From the NCBI RefSeq assembly GCF_003345295.1, contig NZ_CP031055.1, positions 3,224,001 through 3,288,000 of the forward strand: a stretch of DNA of 64,000 bases, read 5' to 3'. The notes below the pieces were generated by a model, which was given only the letters and a program-made list of their open reading frames with translations, was not told the DNA's origin and did no database searches. Below, piece by piece: positions 54,897-63,685 of the stretch. The position numbers and the translations under genes are program-made. Each line of letters opens with the position of its first letter. The stretch's first letter is position 1. This stretch comes from Vibrio splendidus (GTDB lineage Bacteria > Pseudomonadota > Gammaproteobacteria > Enterobacterales > Vibrionaceae).

Positions 54897-56429
54897 ATGC
54901 AATGGATTATCGAACATCAAGCACCGCTTATTGCTGCAATTTCTGGCGCGCTCGTCAGTGGCGGTGTGGTGGGTTGGTGGATCAAACAGAAGTTCTCTTT
55001 TCAACAGCGACTTCTTGAACAGCAGCTAGAGTCCGACCGTTTGCTGCATGAGTCTCAACAATCCCAGCTCAAATCCTCGCTCGCAGAGGCACAACAAGAG
55101 CTCAATGAGTTGGATGATGACCGAGACAAAGCGGCATTCGAGCTCAAGCAGGCGCACGGCAAGGTGATGGCCGCAATGGAAAAGCTGCGCTATTTTGAAG
55201 CCGTGAAACAAGAGCGCCAGCAGTACGCCGATGATATCAATGTTCTTAAGGAGCATAAGTCTGAGTTAGAGGCTGAACTTCGAGAACAAGAAGCAAGACA
55301 CGATCAAGAAAACCTCGCCAACAATGAAAAGCTGCAACTGCTAGAACAAGCAGAATATCGACTTAAGCAGCAGTTTGAACTGTTAGCGAATCAACTTTTT
55401 GAGAGCAAAACCGCTAAGGTCGATCAACAAAACAAGCAAAGCTTAGAGGGTTTGTTGTCGCCGCTGAAAGAGCAATTAGAGGGCTTCAAGAAGCAAGTAA
55501 ATGACAGCTTTAGCCAAGAAGCCAAAGAGCGTCATACCTTGGTGCATGAGCTTAAAAACCTGCAGCGTCTTAATGAGAGCATGACTCGTGAAGCTGTGAA
55601 TCTGACTCAAGCTCTAAAGGGTGATAACAAGCAGCAAGGTAATTGGGGAGAGGTGGTACTTGCGCGAGTGCTCGCTGAATCAGGGCTGCGAGAAGGCCAT
55701 GAATACCAAACTCAAGTGAACCTGCAAAACGATGCAGGCAAGCGTTACCAACCGGATGTGATTGTGCATTTGCCACAAGACAAGCAAGTGGTGGTGGATT
55801 CAAAAATGGCCTTGGTGGCGTTTGAGCGTTACTTCAATGCTGAGACCGATCAACAACGCGACGCAGCACTGCGTGATCATTTGGCTTCATTGCGAGCGCA
55901 TATTAAAGGCTTGAGCCAAAAGGATTATCATCAGCTTAAAGGCATTCAGAGCTTGGATTATGTGTTGATGTTTATTCCGGTAGAGCCTGCGTTTCAGGTG
56001 GCGATTCAAGCCGACCCTAGCTTGGTCAAAGATGCGATGGAGCAAAACATTATCTTGGTCAGTCCTACGACCCTGCTGGTGGCACTGCGCACCATTGATA
56101 ACCTGTGGCGTAATGACAGACAGAACCAGAACGCGCAAGTTATCGCTGAACGCGCGAGCAAGCTTTACGACAAATTACGCCTGTTCGTTGATGATATGGA
56201 AGGTCTCGGCAGTTCATTAGATAGAGCCAACCAAAGCTACCAAGGAGCAATGAATAAGCTAGTGACTGGGCGTGGCAATGTGATTCGTCAGGCTGAAAGC
56301 TTCAAACACCTTGGTGTTGAAGTGAAAAAGTCGATCTCGATTGGGATAGCTGAAATGGCGCAAAATGAGGCTTTTTCAGAAAATGTCTCTTTAGTAGAAA
56401 GACAACCTACTGAGGATAAAGTAAACTAA
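54897..56429 (+). CDS. rmuC: RmuC family protein
   Basis: About 510 residues. One N-terminal membrane helix (APLIAAISGALVSGGVVGWW), a long coiled coil (about 30-200) and the C-terminal RmuC nuclease-like domain with GNWGEVVLARVLAESGLREG and PDVIVHLPQDKQVVVDSKM. E. coli rmuC mutants show more inversions at short inverted repeats; the biochemical role is unsettled. The ATG at 54897 fits the membrane helix best; an in-frame ATG at 54864 adds 11 residues, and neither has a good ribosome site. Before ubiE, as in other gamma-proteobacteria. Confidence 0.9.
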   Translation: MQWIIEHQAPLIAAISGALVSGGVVGWWIKQKFSFQQRLLEQQLESDRLLHESQQSQLKSSLAEAQQELNELDDDRDKAAFELKQAHGKVMAAMEKLRYFEAVKQERQQYADDINVLKEHKSELEAELREQEARHDQENLANNEKLQLLEQAEYRLKQQFELLANQLFESKTAKVDQQNKQSLEGLLSPLKEQLEGFKKQVNDSFSQEAKERHTLVHELKNLQRLNESMTREAVNLTQALKGDNKQQGNWGEVVLARVLAESGLREGHEYQTQVNLQNDAGKRYQPDVIVHLPQDKQVVVDSKMALVAFERYFNAETDQQRDAALRDHLASLRAHIKGLSQKDYHQLKGIQSLDYVLMFIPVEPAFQVAIQADPSLVKDAMEQNIILVSPTTLLVALRTIDNLWRNDRQNQNAQVIAERASKLYDKLRLFVDDMEGLGSSLDRANQSYQGAMNKLVTGRGNVIRQAESFKHLGVEVKKSISIGIAEMAQNEAFSENVSLVERQPTEDKVN

Positions 56430-56479
56430 TCGGCCGCAGTGCCTCTAAATAGAGAGTGTGCTGTCGATGAGAACTTACC

Positions 56480-57274
56480 ATGGTAGATAACAGCATTATG
56501 GACACAAGCGTGCAGACAAATTCAGCAGTAGAGTCAGAAACCACACACTTTGGTTTCGAAACAGTCGCAAAAGACGAAAAAGTCGCGAAAGTAGCAGAGG
56601 TATTTCACTCTGTAGCCGCTAAATACGACATCATGAATGATCTAATGTCGGGTGGTGTTCACCGCTTGTGGAAGCGATTCACGATTGATTGCAGTGGCGT
56701 TCGCCCGGGTCAACGTATCCTAGATCTTGGTGGTGGTACTGGCGACCTGACTGCGAAATTCTCGCGTATCGTGGGTGAAAAAGGCCACGTGGTTCTTGCT
56801 GATATCAACAACTCAATGCTGAATGTTGGCCGCGATAAACTGCGTGATAGCGGTATTGTTGGCAACGTACATTACGTTCAAGCCAATGCTGAAGAGCTGC
56901 CTTTCCCAGATAACTACTTCGATTGCATTACCATCAGCTTCTGTCTGCGTAATGTTACCGACAAAGACCAAGCGCTGCGTTCAATGTACCGTGTGCTGAA
57001 GCCGGGCGGTCGTCTGTTGGTTCTTGAGTTTTCTAAGCCAGTACTTGAGCCTCTTTCAAAGGTTTACGATGCCTACTCTTTCCACCTGTTGCCAAAAATG
57101 GGTGAGCTGATTGCCAACGACGCAGACAGCTATCGTTACCTAGCAGAATCTATCCGCATGCACCCGAACCAAGAAACCTTGGAAGGCATGATGCAAGAAG
57201 CGGGTTTTGAAAATACGAAATACTTCAACCTAACGGGCGGCATTGTTGCGCTGCACCGTGGTTACAAGTTCTAG
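56480..57274 (+). CDS. ubiE: Ubiquinone/menaquinone C-methyltransferase
   Basis: SAM-dependent C-methylation in both ubiquinone and menaquinone synthesis. 264 residues from the first ATG; SAM motif ILDLGGGTGDLTAKF, the signature YDIMNDLMSGGVHRLWKR and the second signature ITISFCLRNVTDKDQAL; ends HRGYKF as in E. coli. An ATG six codons later (56498) is an alternative start, but has no ribosome site. First of ubiE-ubiJ-ubiB. Confidence 0.96.
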   Translation: MVDNSIMDTSVQTNSAVESETTHFGFETVAKDEKVAKVAEVFHSVAAKYDIMNDLMSGGVHRLWKRFTIDCSGVRPGQRILDLGGGTGDLTAKFSRIVGEKGHVVLADINNSMLNVGRDKLRDSGIVGNVHYVQANAEELPFPDNYFDCITISFCLRNVTDKDQALRSMYRVLKPGGRLLVLEFSKPVLEPLSKVYDAYSFHLLPKMGELIANDADSYRYLAESIRMHPNQETLEGMMQEAGFENTKYFNLTGGIVALHRGYKF

Positions 57275-57371
57275 TCGAACTTGGTAGCAGGCTCGTAGGG
57301 CGTGCTAAAAATAAGAATAAAGACAGAACGGATAGGTTAAGGCTTATCCGTTTTCAAAGGTAAGGACAGTC

Positions 57372-57977
57372 ATGCCATTTGATCCATTGGTAACCGCGGT
57401 TATTGAAACCTCTTTAAATACTTTCGTGAACGATGATCCAGCCTTGGTTCGTCGTTTGTCTCGTTTAAAGGGGCAGATCATTCAAGTTAATTTGAAAGAG
57501 TTGAATAAAACACTCACTTTCGTTTTCAGCCAACAGATCGATGTGTTGTCGGAATACGAAGGGCAGCCTGATTGCTACCTATCTTTGAACCTATCGGTAC
57601 TGCCTGAACTGCGTGAGCAATCGAACATCACCAAGCTGATCAAGCAAGATAAGCTGATCTTAGAGGGTGATATTCAACTGGCTCAGAAATTTGCTCAGCT
57701 GATGACAGACTGCAAGCCGGACTTAGAAGAGTGGCTATCGCGCGTAACGGGCGATGTGGTTGCGCATACCGTGGTACAAGGCGTTAAAAACGTCGGTGGT
57801 TTTGTGGCGAAGCAAGCAACTAAGCATCAAAACCATGTTGCTCAGATTCTGACAGAAGAGTGGAAGATTGCACCGGCTCCGTTAGAAGTAGTGCATTTTT
57901 GCGATCAGGTTGATGACGTAAAAAGCTCGGTAGCTCGCCTTGAAGCTAAGTTGAACGCTCTGTTGGAGAAAGCATGA
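57372..57977 (+). CDS. ubiJ: Ubiquinone biosynthesis accessory factor UbiJ (SCP2 domain)
   Basis: 201 residues. An SCP2 sterol-carrier-like domain fills the first 110 residues (IQVNLKELNKTLTFVF, LILEGDIQLAQKFAQLM); the C-terminus is a predicted coiled coil (VKSSVARLEAKLNALLEKA) that in E. coli binds UbiK. It helps hold lipid intermediates for the Ubi complex. Its stop overlaps the ubiB start by 4 bases (ATGA), so the two are translationally coupled. Confidence 0.93.
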   Translation: MPFDPLVTAVIETSLNTFVNDDPALVRRLSRLKGQIIQVNLKELNKTLTFVFSQQIDVLSEYEGQPDCYLSLNLSVLPELREQSNITKLIKQDKLILEGDIQLAQKFAQLMTDCKPDLEEWLSRVTGDVVAHTVVQGVKNVGGFVAKQATKHQNHVAQILTEEWKIAPAPLEVVHFCDQVDDVKSSVARLEAKLNALLEKA

Positions 57978-59608
57978 CCCCAACAGAACTGAAACGTCTT
58001 TATCATATTATCAAGGTACAGTTAGAGTACGGCCTTGATGAATTGATGCCTGAGCACCATTTGACTAAAGCCCCATTGTTAGCGAGAAAGTCTCTGTTTT
58101 GGCTCAAGAACAAGCATCAAGATAAAGAATTGGGTCAGCGCTTGCGTCTCGCTTTGCAAGAGTTAGGGCCTGTGTGGATCAAGTTTGGTCAAATGATGTC
58201 AACGCGTCGTGACCTATTTCCTCCTCATATCGCTGATCAATTGGCTTTATTGCAAGACCAAGTGGCGCCATTTGATGGTCAACTGGCCAAGCAAGACATG
58301 GAAAAGGCACTGGGTGGCAGTCTAGATAACTGGTTTACCGACTTTGATATCGAGCCATTGGCTTCTGCTTCTATTGCTCAGGTGCATACTGCAAAGCTAA
58401 AAGAGAGCGGCCGCGAGATTGTTCTGAAGGTAATTCGACCTGATATTCGCCCGGTGATTGATGCAGATCTAAAACTGATGCACCGAATGGCGCGTATAGT
58501 CGCTAAGTCTCTTCCTGAAGCACGTCGTTTGAAACCTGTTGAAGTCGTTCATGAGTACGAAAAAACGCTAATCGATGAACTGGACCTGCGCCGTGAGGCG
58601 GCAAATGCCATTCAGCTACGACGTAATTTTGAAGGCAGCGAAGAGCTGTATGTGCCAGAGGTTATCCCTGATTTAAGCAGTGAAACCTTGATGGTGTCAG
58701 AGCGAATCTATGGTATTCAAGTTTCAGATATTGAAACCTTGAACGCCAACGGCACCAACATGAAATTGCTGGCTGAACGTGGTGTGACGGTATTCTTCAC
58801 CCAGGTGTTCCGCGACAGCTTTTTCCATGCAGACATGCACCCAGGCAACGTATTCGTTAACCCAGAAAATCCAGATAACCCGCAGTGGATTGGTTTGGAT
58901 TGTGGCATTGTCGGCACGCTTAACAGCGAAGATAAGCGTTATTTAGCCGAAAACCTGCTAGCTTTCTTTAATCGAGATTACCGAAAAGTCGCAGAGCTTC
59001 ACGTGGATTCTGGTTGGGTTCCACACGATACCAACGTCAACGATTTCGAATTCGCGATTCGGATGGTGTGTGAGCCGATTTTTGCAAAACCGCTTGGCGA
59101 GATCTCATTTGGCCATGTGTTGCTAAACTTATTTAATACAGCAAGACGTTTCAACATGGAGGTTCAACCTCAGTTGGTGCTTCTACAGAAGACCTTGTTG
59201 TATGTCGAAGGCCTAGGCCGTCAGCTGTATCCGCAACTTGATTTGTGGGCAACGGCGAAGCCTTTCCTTGAAACCTGGATGATGAATCAGGTGGGGCCGC
59301 AAGCTGTGATTAACGCAGTAAAAGAGCGTGCGCCATTCTGGGCAGAGAAACTGCCAGAGCTGCCAGAGTTACTTTATGACAGCTTGCGCCAAGGTAAAGC
59401 GATGAACCACAGAATGGATCAGCTTTATCAAGGCTATAGAGAGAGTAAGCGTCAGCAAGCAACTGGAAAGTTTTTGTTTGGCGTTGGAGCAACTTTAGTC
59501 GTATGCTCCGCAATATTAGTTTCAAGCCCTTATGAGCAGCTATCTATGGGCTGTGGCATCGCAGGTGTCACATTTTGGCTGCTAAGTTGGCGAGCTTACC
59601 GTCGTTAG
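57974..59608 (+). CDS. ubiB: Atypical kinase/ATPase UbiB
   Basis: 544 residues, needed for ubiquinone synthesis. UbiB/ADCK family marks: KFGQMMSTRRDLFPPHIADQ (KxGQ motif), the Ala-rich loop ASASIAQVHTA, DELDLRREAANA, HADMHPGNVFVN and the LDCGIVG segment that replaces DFG. Two C-terminal membrane helices (about 500-540). Last gene of the ubiEJB unit, 54 bases before tatA. Confidence 0.96.
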   Translation: MTPTELKRLYHIIKVQLEYGLDELMPEHHLTKAPLLARKSLFWLKNKHQDKELGQRLRLALQELGPVWIKFGQMMSTRRDLFPPHIADQLALLQDQVAPFDGQLAKQDMEKALGGSLDNWFTDFDIEPLASASIAQVHTAKLKESGREIVLKVIRPDIRPVIDADLKLMHRMARIVAKSLPEARRLKPVEVVHEYEKTLIDELDLRREAANAIQLRRNFEGSEELYVPEVIPDLSSETLMVSERIYGIQVSDIETLNANGTNMKLLAERGVTVFFTQVFRDSFFHADMHPGNVFVNPENPDNPQWIGLDCGIVGTLNSEDKRYLAENLLAFFNRDYRKVAELHVDSGWVPHDTNVNDFEFAIRMVCEPIFAKPLGEISFGHVLLNLFNTARRFNMEVQPQLVLLQKTLLYVEGLGRQLYPQLDLWATAKPFLETWMMNQVGPQAVINAVKERAPFWAEKLPELPELLYDSLRQGKAMNHRMDQLYQGYRESKRQQATGKFLFGVGATLVVCSAILVSSPYEQLSMGCGIAGVTFWLLSWRAYRR

Positions 59609-59662
59609 ACAGTAGACTCCCTTAATATTTTTTATGTGTAGACAGACCCGAGGACAATGACA

Positions 59663-59917
59663 ATGGGTGGTATCAGTATTTGGCAACTTCTAATCATTGC
59701 TGTGATTGTAATTTTACTTTTCGGAACGAAGAAACTGCGCGGCATGGGCGGTGACTTAGGTTCAGCGGTGAAAGGCTTCAAAAAAGCAATGAGCGATGAA
59801 GACAAGCCTGCAGATAAGAAAGACGCAGACTTTGAACCAAAGAACATTGAACAGCAGAAGAAAGAAGCTAGCGCTGAAACGACTGCTGAAACAAAGAAAG
59901 ACAAAGAGCAGGCGTAA
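59663..59917 (+). CDS. tatA: Twin-arginine translocase subunit TatA
   Basis: 84 residues. One N-terminal membrane helix (ISIWQLLIIAVIVILLFGT), the FGTKKLRGMG hinge and an amphipathic helix GSAVKGFKKAMSDED, then an acidic tail. Forms the translocation pore with TatBC. The ATG at 59663 is 8 bases after GAGGA; the ATG two codons upstream is only 2 bases from it. Confidence 0.95.
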   Translation: MGGISIWQLLIIAVIVILLFGTKKLRGMGGDLGSAVKGFKKAMSDEDKPADKKDADFEPKNIEQQKKEASAETTAETKKDKEQA

Positions 59918-59920
59918 ATC

Positions 59921-60328
59921 GTGTTTGATATCGGTTTTTGGGAACTGGTATTAATATCTGTCGTTGGGTTAGTCGTTTTAGGACCTGAGCGTTTGCCTGT
60001 GGCGATTCGCAGTATTTCCAAGTTTGTTGGACAAGCGAAAAGCATGGCAAATAGTGTGAAAGATGAACTTTCTCATGAGCTTAAGGTGCAAGAGCTGCAA
60101 GAAAACCTACGCAAGGCGGAAAAAATGGGTATGGAAGATTTATCTCCAGACCTAAAAGCATCAGTTGATGAACTTAAGCAGGCCGCTGCTCAAGTTCAAC
60201 GCCCGTATGCTAAGCCTGAGTCTGATAAGCCGAGTGAGACTGAACCTAGTGTCACGGAAACTGTGGAATCTGAAACCATTCAGGTTAACAGTGAAGCTTC
60301 AGCACCGTCAGATAAGAAAGCCGAATAG
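59921..60328 (+). CDS. tatB: Twin-arginine translocase subunit TatB
   Basis: 135 residues. MFDIGFWELVLISVVGLVVL membrane helix, LGPERLPVAIRS hinge, a longer amphipathic helix than TatA and a Ser/Glu/Pro-rich tail. Forms the twin-Arg signal receptor with TatC. GTG start at 59921, 3 bases after the tatA stop. About 150 bases, mostly a degenerate tandem repeat, separate it from tatC. Confidence 0.94.
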   Translation: MFDIGFWELVLISVVGLVVLGPERLPVAIRSISKFVGQAKSMANSVKDELSHELKVQELQENLRKAEKMGMEDLSPDLKASVDELKQAAAQVQRPYAKPESDKPSETEPSVTETVESETIQVNSEASAPSDKKAE

Positions 60329-60339
60329 TCTCGCAAGGA

Positions 60340-60435
60340 GGAGTCGCCAGATACTTGAGTCGCTAGATGTTTAAGTCGATAGCTATTTAAGTAGATATCT
60401 ATTCAAGTGGATACCAATTCAACTGGATAGATAGG
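60340..60435 (+). repeat. Six degenerate 16-base tandem repeats between tatB and tatC
   Basis: Units of exactly 16 bases: GGAGTCGCCAGATACT, TGAGTCGCTAGATGTT, TAAGTCGATAGCTATT, TAAGTAGATATCTATT, CAAGTGGATACCAATT, CAACTGGATAGATAGG. Begins 11 bases after the tatB stop and ends 41 bases before the tatC start; the tatC ribosome site lies outside it. Confidence 0.85.
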
Positions 60436-60476
60436 TGCGCGGCTCCTTTTCGATCTTCCTGTTTAAGAGGTTTGAC

Positions 60477-61232
60477 ATGTCTTCGACTGAGCAGACACAG
60501 CCTTTAATTAGCCATCTTCTAGAACTGCGTAATCGCCTATTGCGCGCGATTGTTGCGGTTCTGGTGGTGTTTGTTGGGCTAATTTATTTCGCTAATGATA
60601 TTTATGAGTTCGTCTCTGCACCTTTGGTAGATCGCTTACCTGAAGGCGCGACGATGATCGCAACAGATGTAGCGTCACCATTTTTCACACCCTTAAAACT
60701 GACCTTGATCGCGTCTATATTCCTCGCGGTTCCGTTTATTTTGTATCAGGTGTGGGCTTTTGTCGCTCCGGGCTTATACAAGCATGAGAAGCGCTTGATC
60801 ATGCCGTTATTGGCTTCAAGCTCATTGCTGTTTTACTGTGGTGTGGCGTTCGCTTACTTCATTGTATTCCCGTTGGTATTTGGCTTTTTTACCGCTATAT
60901 CATTAGGGGGAGTAGAGTTCGCAACCGACATATCGAGTTATCTTGATTTTGTACTCGCGCTGTTCTTTGCCTTTGGTATCGCTTTTGAAGTGCCAGTCGC
61001 CATTATCTTGCTATGTTGGACGGGTGCAACGACACCTAAAGAACTGGCAGAGAAGCGTCCTTACATTGTTGTCGGTGCGTTTATTGTCGGCATGATGCTA
61101 ACGCCGCCTGATATGATTTCGCAGACACTGTTGGCGATTCCAATGTGTATTCTGTTTGAGATTGGCCTGTTCTTCGCGCGTTTCTATGTGCGTAAACCAG
61201 ATGCGGATGAAGAGGAAGAAGCGGAGTCTTAA
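60477..61232 (+). CDS. tatC: Twin-arginine translocase subunit TatC
   Basis: 251 residues, six membrane helices. N-terminal ISHLLELRNRLLRAIVAVLV is the conserved cytoplasmic start that reads the twin-Arg signal; FALGIAFEVPV-type segment FAFGIAFEVPVAIILL and LTPPDMISQTLLAIPM follow. Start ATG at 60477 stands 6 bases after AAGAGG; the frame is open 14 codons further without a ribosome site. After the stop TAA the same frame stays open for 25 codons containing a repeated FADAM. Confidence 0.95.
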   Translation: MSSTEQTQPLISHLLELRNRLLRAIVAVLVVFVGLIYFANDIYEFVSAPLVDRLPEGATMIATDVASPFFTPLKLTLIASIFLAVPFILYQVWAFVAPGLYKHEKRLIMPLLASSSLLFYCGVAFAYFIVFPLVFGFFTAISLGGVEFATDISSYLDFVLALFFAFGIAFEVPVAIILLCWTGATTPKELAEKRPYIVVGAFIVGMMLTPPDMISQTLLAIPMCILFEIGLFFARFYVRKPDADEEEEAES

Positions 61233-61277
61233 TTCGCAGATGCCATGTTTGCAGATGCTATGTTCGCAGATGCTAAA
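61233..61277 (+). repeat. Three 15-base tandem repeats directly after the tatC stop
   Basis: TTCGCAGATGCCATG, TTTGCAGATGCTATG, TTCGCAGATGCTAAA: the first base follows the TAA directly. In the tatC frame they read FADAM-FADAM-FADAK and the frame runs on to a TAG at 61308-61310. Confidence 0.85.
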
Positions 61278-61330
61278 GCAGTAGTCATCACGGATGAGCA
61301 TGATCGTTAGAGTTCTTCAGTAAAAATCAC

Positions 61331-61367
61331 ATAATAAAAAAGCGGCCCTAGGCCGCTTTTTTATTAT
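61331..61367. terminator. Bidirectional terminator after tatC
   Basis: ATAATAAAAAAGCGGCC-cta-GGCCGCTTTTTTATTAT: perfect 17-base arms. Ends tatABC on plus and, read the other way, the small Cys protein on minus. Confidence 0.93.
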
Positions 61368-61373
61368 GTCTGT

Positions 61374-61490
61374 TTATCGAATCTTTAACTGATAACCACA
61401 GTTTTGGCATATATAGAGCTCTTTGATGCCCCAAATTTTATGCCATAGAGTTCGATGTTGACGTTGTAAGTGTTGTGAATGGTCACACAT
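61374..61490 (-). CDS. 38-residue Cys-containing small protein
   Basis: On the minus strand an ATG at 61490, 9 bases after GGAGG (plus-strand 61500-61504), opens a 38-codon frame: MCDHSQHLQRQHRTLWHKIW then GIKELYICQNCGYQLKIR. C2, H4 and the CQNC pair (C28/C31) could form a zinc-ribbon-like site. It ends just before the strong terminator at 61331-61367, which gives it a complete gene structure. Not recognised; perhaps related to small ribbon proteins. Confidence 0.65.
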   Translation of the reverse strand: MCDHSQHLQRQHRTLWHKIWGIKELYICQNCGYQLKIR

Positions 61491-61593
61491 AATCAACTAC
61501 CTCCATATGCAGGCGGTTGATAGTATACATATCACCTTGTTTTCTCAAATAAATTGAGGGTAAATCCGTAATATTTACTTATTAATAGATTCA

Positions 61594-62355
61594 TCATAGA
61601 TTGAATAATGATTTAGCATTGATGGTGGTTATGTTTTCGACTTCTTCAAGGGTAATTCCGCGTAATTCAGCGACGCGTTTTGCCACCAGTTCGGTGTACG
61701 CGGGCTCGTTGCGTTTACCGCGATTCGGTGTTGGTGCCAAGTATGGGCAATCTGTCTCTAGGATGACGTAATTCATATCAAGATGTGGGATTACCTTATC
61801 CATCCCCGAGTTCTTAAAGGTCGATACGCCGCCTAAACCTAAATGAAAGCCTAGCTCGTTGATCGCTTGAGCTTCCTCTAAGCTACTGCCAAAACAGTGG
61901 AATACGCCGCGTAAGCTGCCATCTTGCTCTTTACGAAGTAGAGCAAGTGTCTCTTCAATGGAATCACGAGTGTGGATCACCACAGGTAGATCGAGCTCTT
62001 TTGCCCACTGCAGCTGAGTCACAAACGCCATCTCTTGTTCTGCTTTAAAGGTTTTATCCCAGTACAGGTCGATACCTATCTCACCCACGGCGATAAAGTC
62101 ATGCTTATCGAACCAAGCTCGAATGGTTTTCAGGGTCTGTTCGATATTTGCATCCACATAACAAGGATGTAAGCCCATCATTGAACGACATACCTCCGGA
62201 AACTGAGCTTCCGTCGCGAGCATTGGCTCGATAGATTCTAAATCGATGTTAGGCAGTAGAATCGTATCAATGCCTTGAGCAAGCGCGCGTTGCACGACTT
62301 GTTCGCGGTCTTCATCGAATTCGCTCGCGTAAATATGGGCGTGGGTGTCGATCAT
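61594..62355 (-). CDS. TatD-family metal-dependent hydrolase
   Basis: 253 residues. TIM-barrel amidohydrolase-type metal site: DTHAHI (H5, H7), AVGEIGIDLYWDK with the bridging Glu, VVIHTRDS, GVFHCFGS and LETDCPYLAPTPNRGKRNEP. TatD-family proteins are 3'-5' exonucleases/DNases. E. coli tatD follows tatABC; here the gene near tatC is on the opposite strand and its N-terminus (MIDTHAHIYASEFDEDREQV) is unlike E. coli TatD, so I do not assign the symbol tatD. Confidence 0.88.
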   Translation of the reverse strand: MIDTHAHIYASEFDEDREQVVQRALAQGIDTILLPNIDLESIEPMLATEAQFPEVCRSMMGLHPCYVDANIEQTLKTIRAWFDKHDFIAVGEIGIDLYWDKTFKAEQEMAFVTQLQWAKELDLPVVIHTRDSIEETLALLRKEQDGSLRGVFHCFGSSLEEAQAINELGFHLGLGGVSTFKNSGMDKVIPHLDMNYVILETDCPYLAPTPNRGKRNEPAYTELVAKRVAELRGITLEEVENITTINAKSLFNL

Positions 62356-62563
62356 TATTGTGTCCTGAAAGCAGTCTTTTCTGAGTTGTCATGAGTATAC
62401 GGCAGTGTGAGGAGAAGGTCATTTTTTGCCATTTATCCCTGTTTTTGAGTGGGTTTTATATTTTACTGTTAGCGTCCTGAGCCATCAGTGATATGCTTTT
62501 GCCTGTATTTTGCACTTTTCATATCTAAGCATTTCGGTGCTTAGACTAGGCAAGGAGAATCTA

Positions 62564-63607
62564 GTGTCTGTTTCAATTCAAGGTCAATTCCCAGGTCGTC
62601 GTATGCGCCGTATGCGTAAGCACGACTTTAGCCGTCGCCTAATGGCAGAAAATCAATTGTCTGTGGATGATCTCATCTACCCAATGTTTATTCTTATGGG
62701 TAAAGAGCGTCGTGAACCTGTCGAGTCAATGCCAGGTGTTGAACGCCTGTCTATCGATCTTATGCTTGAGGAAGCGGATTACCTGTCAAAATTGGGTGTT
62801 CCTGCAATTGCTCTGTTTCCGGTAGTGAACCAAGATGCTAAAAGTTTATGCGCGGCTGAAGCTCATAACTCTGAAGGTTTGGTACAACGAGCAGTACGCT
62901 TACTCAAAGAGCACGTGCCAAATATGGGTGTGATTACTGACGTAGCACTGGATCCGTTCACTACTCACGGTCAAGACGGCATCATCGATGAAGATGGTTA
63001 CGTGATGAATGACGAGACGACGGAAGTCTTAATCAAGCAGGCTCTGTCTCATGCTGAAGCGGGTGCAGATGTGGTTGCACCGTCGGATATGATGGATGGC
63101 CGTATTGGTAAAATCCGTGAAGCGTTAGAAGAAGCTGGCTACATTCATACCCAAATCATGGCGTACTCTGCAAAATATGCATCGTGCTACTACGGCCCAT
63201 TCCGTGATGCAGTTGGCAGTGCTTCGAACCTGAAAGGCGGTAACAAGAAGAACTACCAGATGGATCCAGCCAACAGCGATGAAGCGATTCATGAAGTCGC
63301 GATGGATCTTAATGAAGGTGCGGATATGGTGATGGTGAAACCAGGCATGCCTTACCTAGACATCGTGCGCCGTGTTAAGCATGAATTGCAAGCTCCAACG
63401 TTTGCTTACCAAGTATCTGGTGAGTACGCGATGCACAAAGCGGCGATTCAAAACGGCTGGCTGAAAGAGCGTGAAACCGTCATGGAATCACTGTTGTGCT
63501 TTAAGCGTGCTGGCGCTGATGGCATCCTGACGTACTTCGCTAAAGATGTTGCAGAGTGGCTTGCTGAAGATAACGCACAAGCTGCTGAGCACCTGCAAGG
63601 TAAGTAA
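62564..63607 (+). CDS. hemB: Delta-aminolevulinic acid dehydratase (porphobilinogen synthase)
   Basis: Condenses two 5-aminolevulinates to porphobilinogen. 347 residues. Schiff-base lysines K204 (AYSAKYASCYYGPFRD) and K259 (MVMVKPGMPYLD). The metal loop reads DVALDPFTTHGQDG, with Asp and no Cys where E. coli has three zinc Cys, so this is the Mg-type enzyme as in Pseudomonas. GTG start at 62564, 6 bases after AAGGAG; the frame is open 18 codons further upstream. Confidence 0.96.
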   Translation: MSVSIQGQFPGRRMRRMRKHDFSRRLMAENQLSVDDLIYPMFILMGKERREPVESMPGVERLSIDLMLEEADYLSKLGVPAIALFPVVNQDAKSLCAAEAHNSEGLVQRAVRLLKEHVPNMGVITDVALDPFTTHGQDGIIDEDGYVMNDETTEVLIKQALSHAEAGADVVAPSDMMDGRIGKIREALEEAGYIHTQIMAYSAKYASCYYGPFRDAVGSASNLKGGNKKNYQMDPANSDEAIHEVAMDLNEGADMVMVKPGMPYLDIVRRVKHELQAPTFAYQVSGEYAMHKAAIQNGWLKERETVMESLLCFKRAGADGILTYFAKDVAEWLAEDNAQAAEHLQGK

Positions 63608-63635
63608 GTACGATCAAGCAAACTATATGATCACT

Positions 63636-63669
63636 AAAGGGTTGGCCGTTGTGCCAGCCCTTTTGTTTT
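63636..63669 (+). terminator. Terminator after hemB
   Basis: AAAGGGTTGGC-cgttgt-GCCAGCCCTTTTGTTTT; 8 to 11-base stem with one G-U pair. Confidence 0.8.
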
Positions 63670-63685
63670 ATGAGGATGAAACAAG

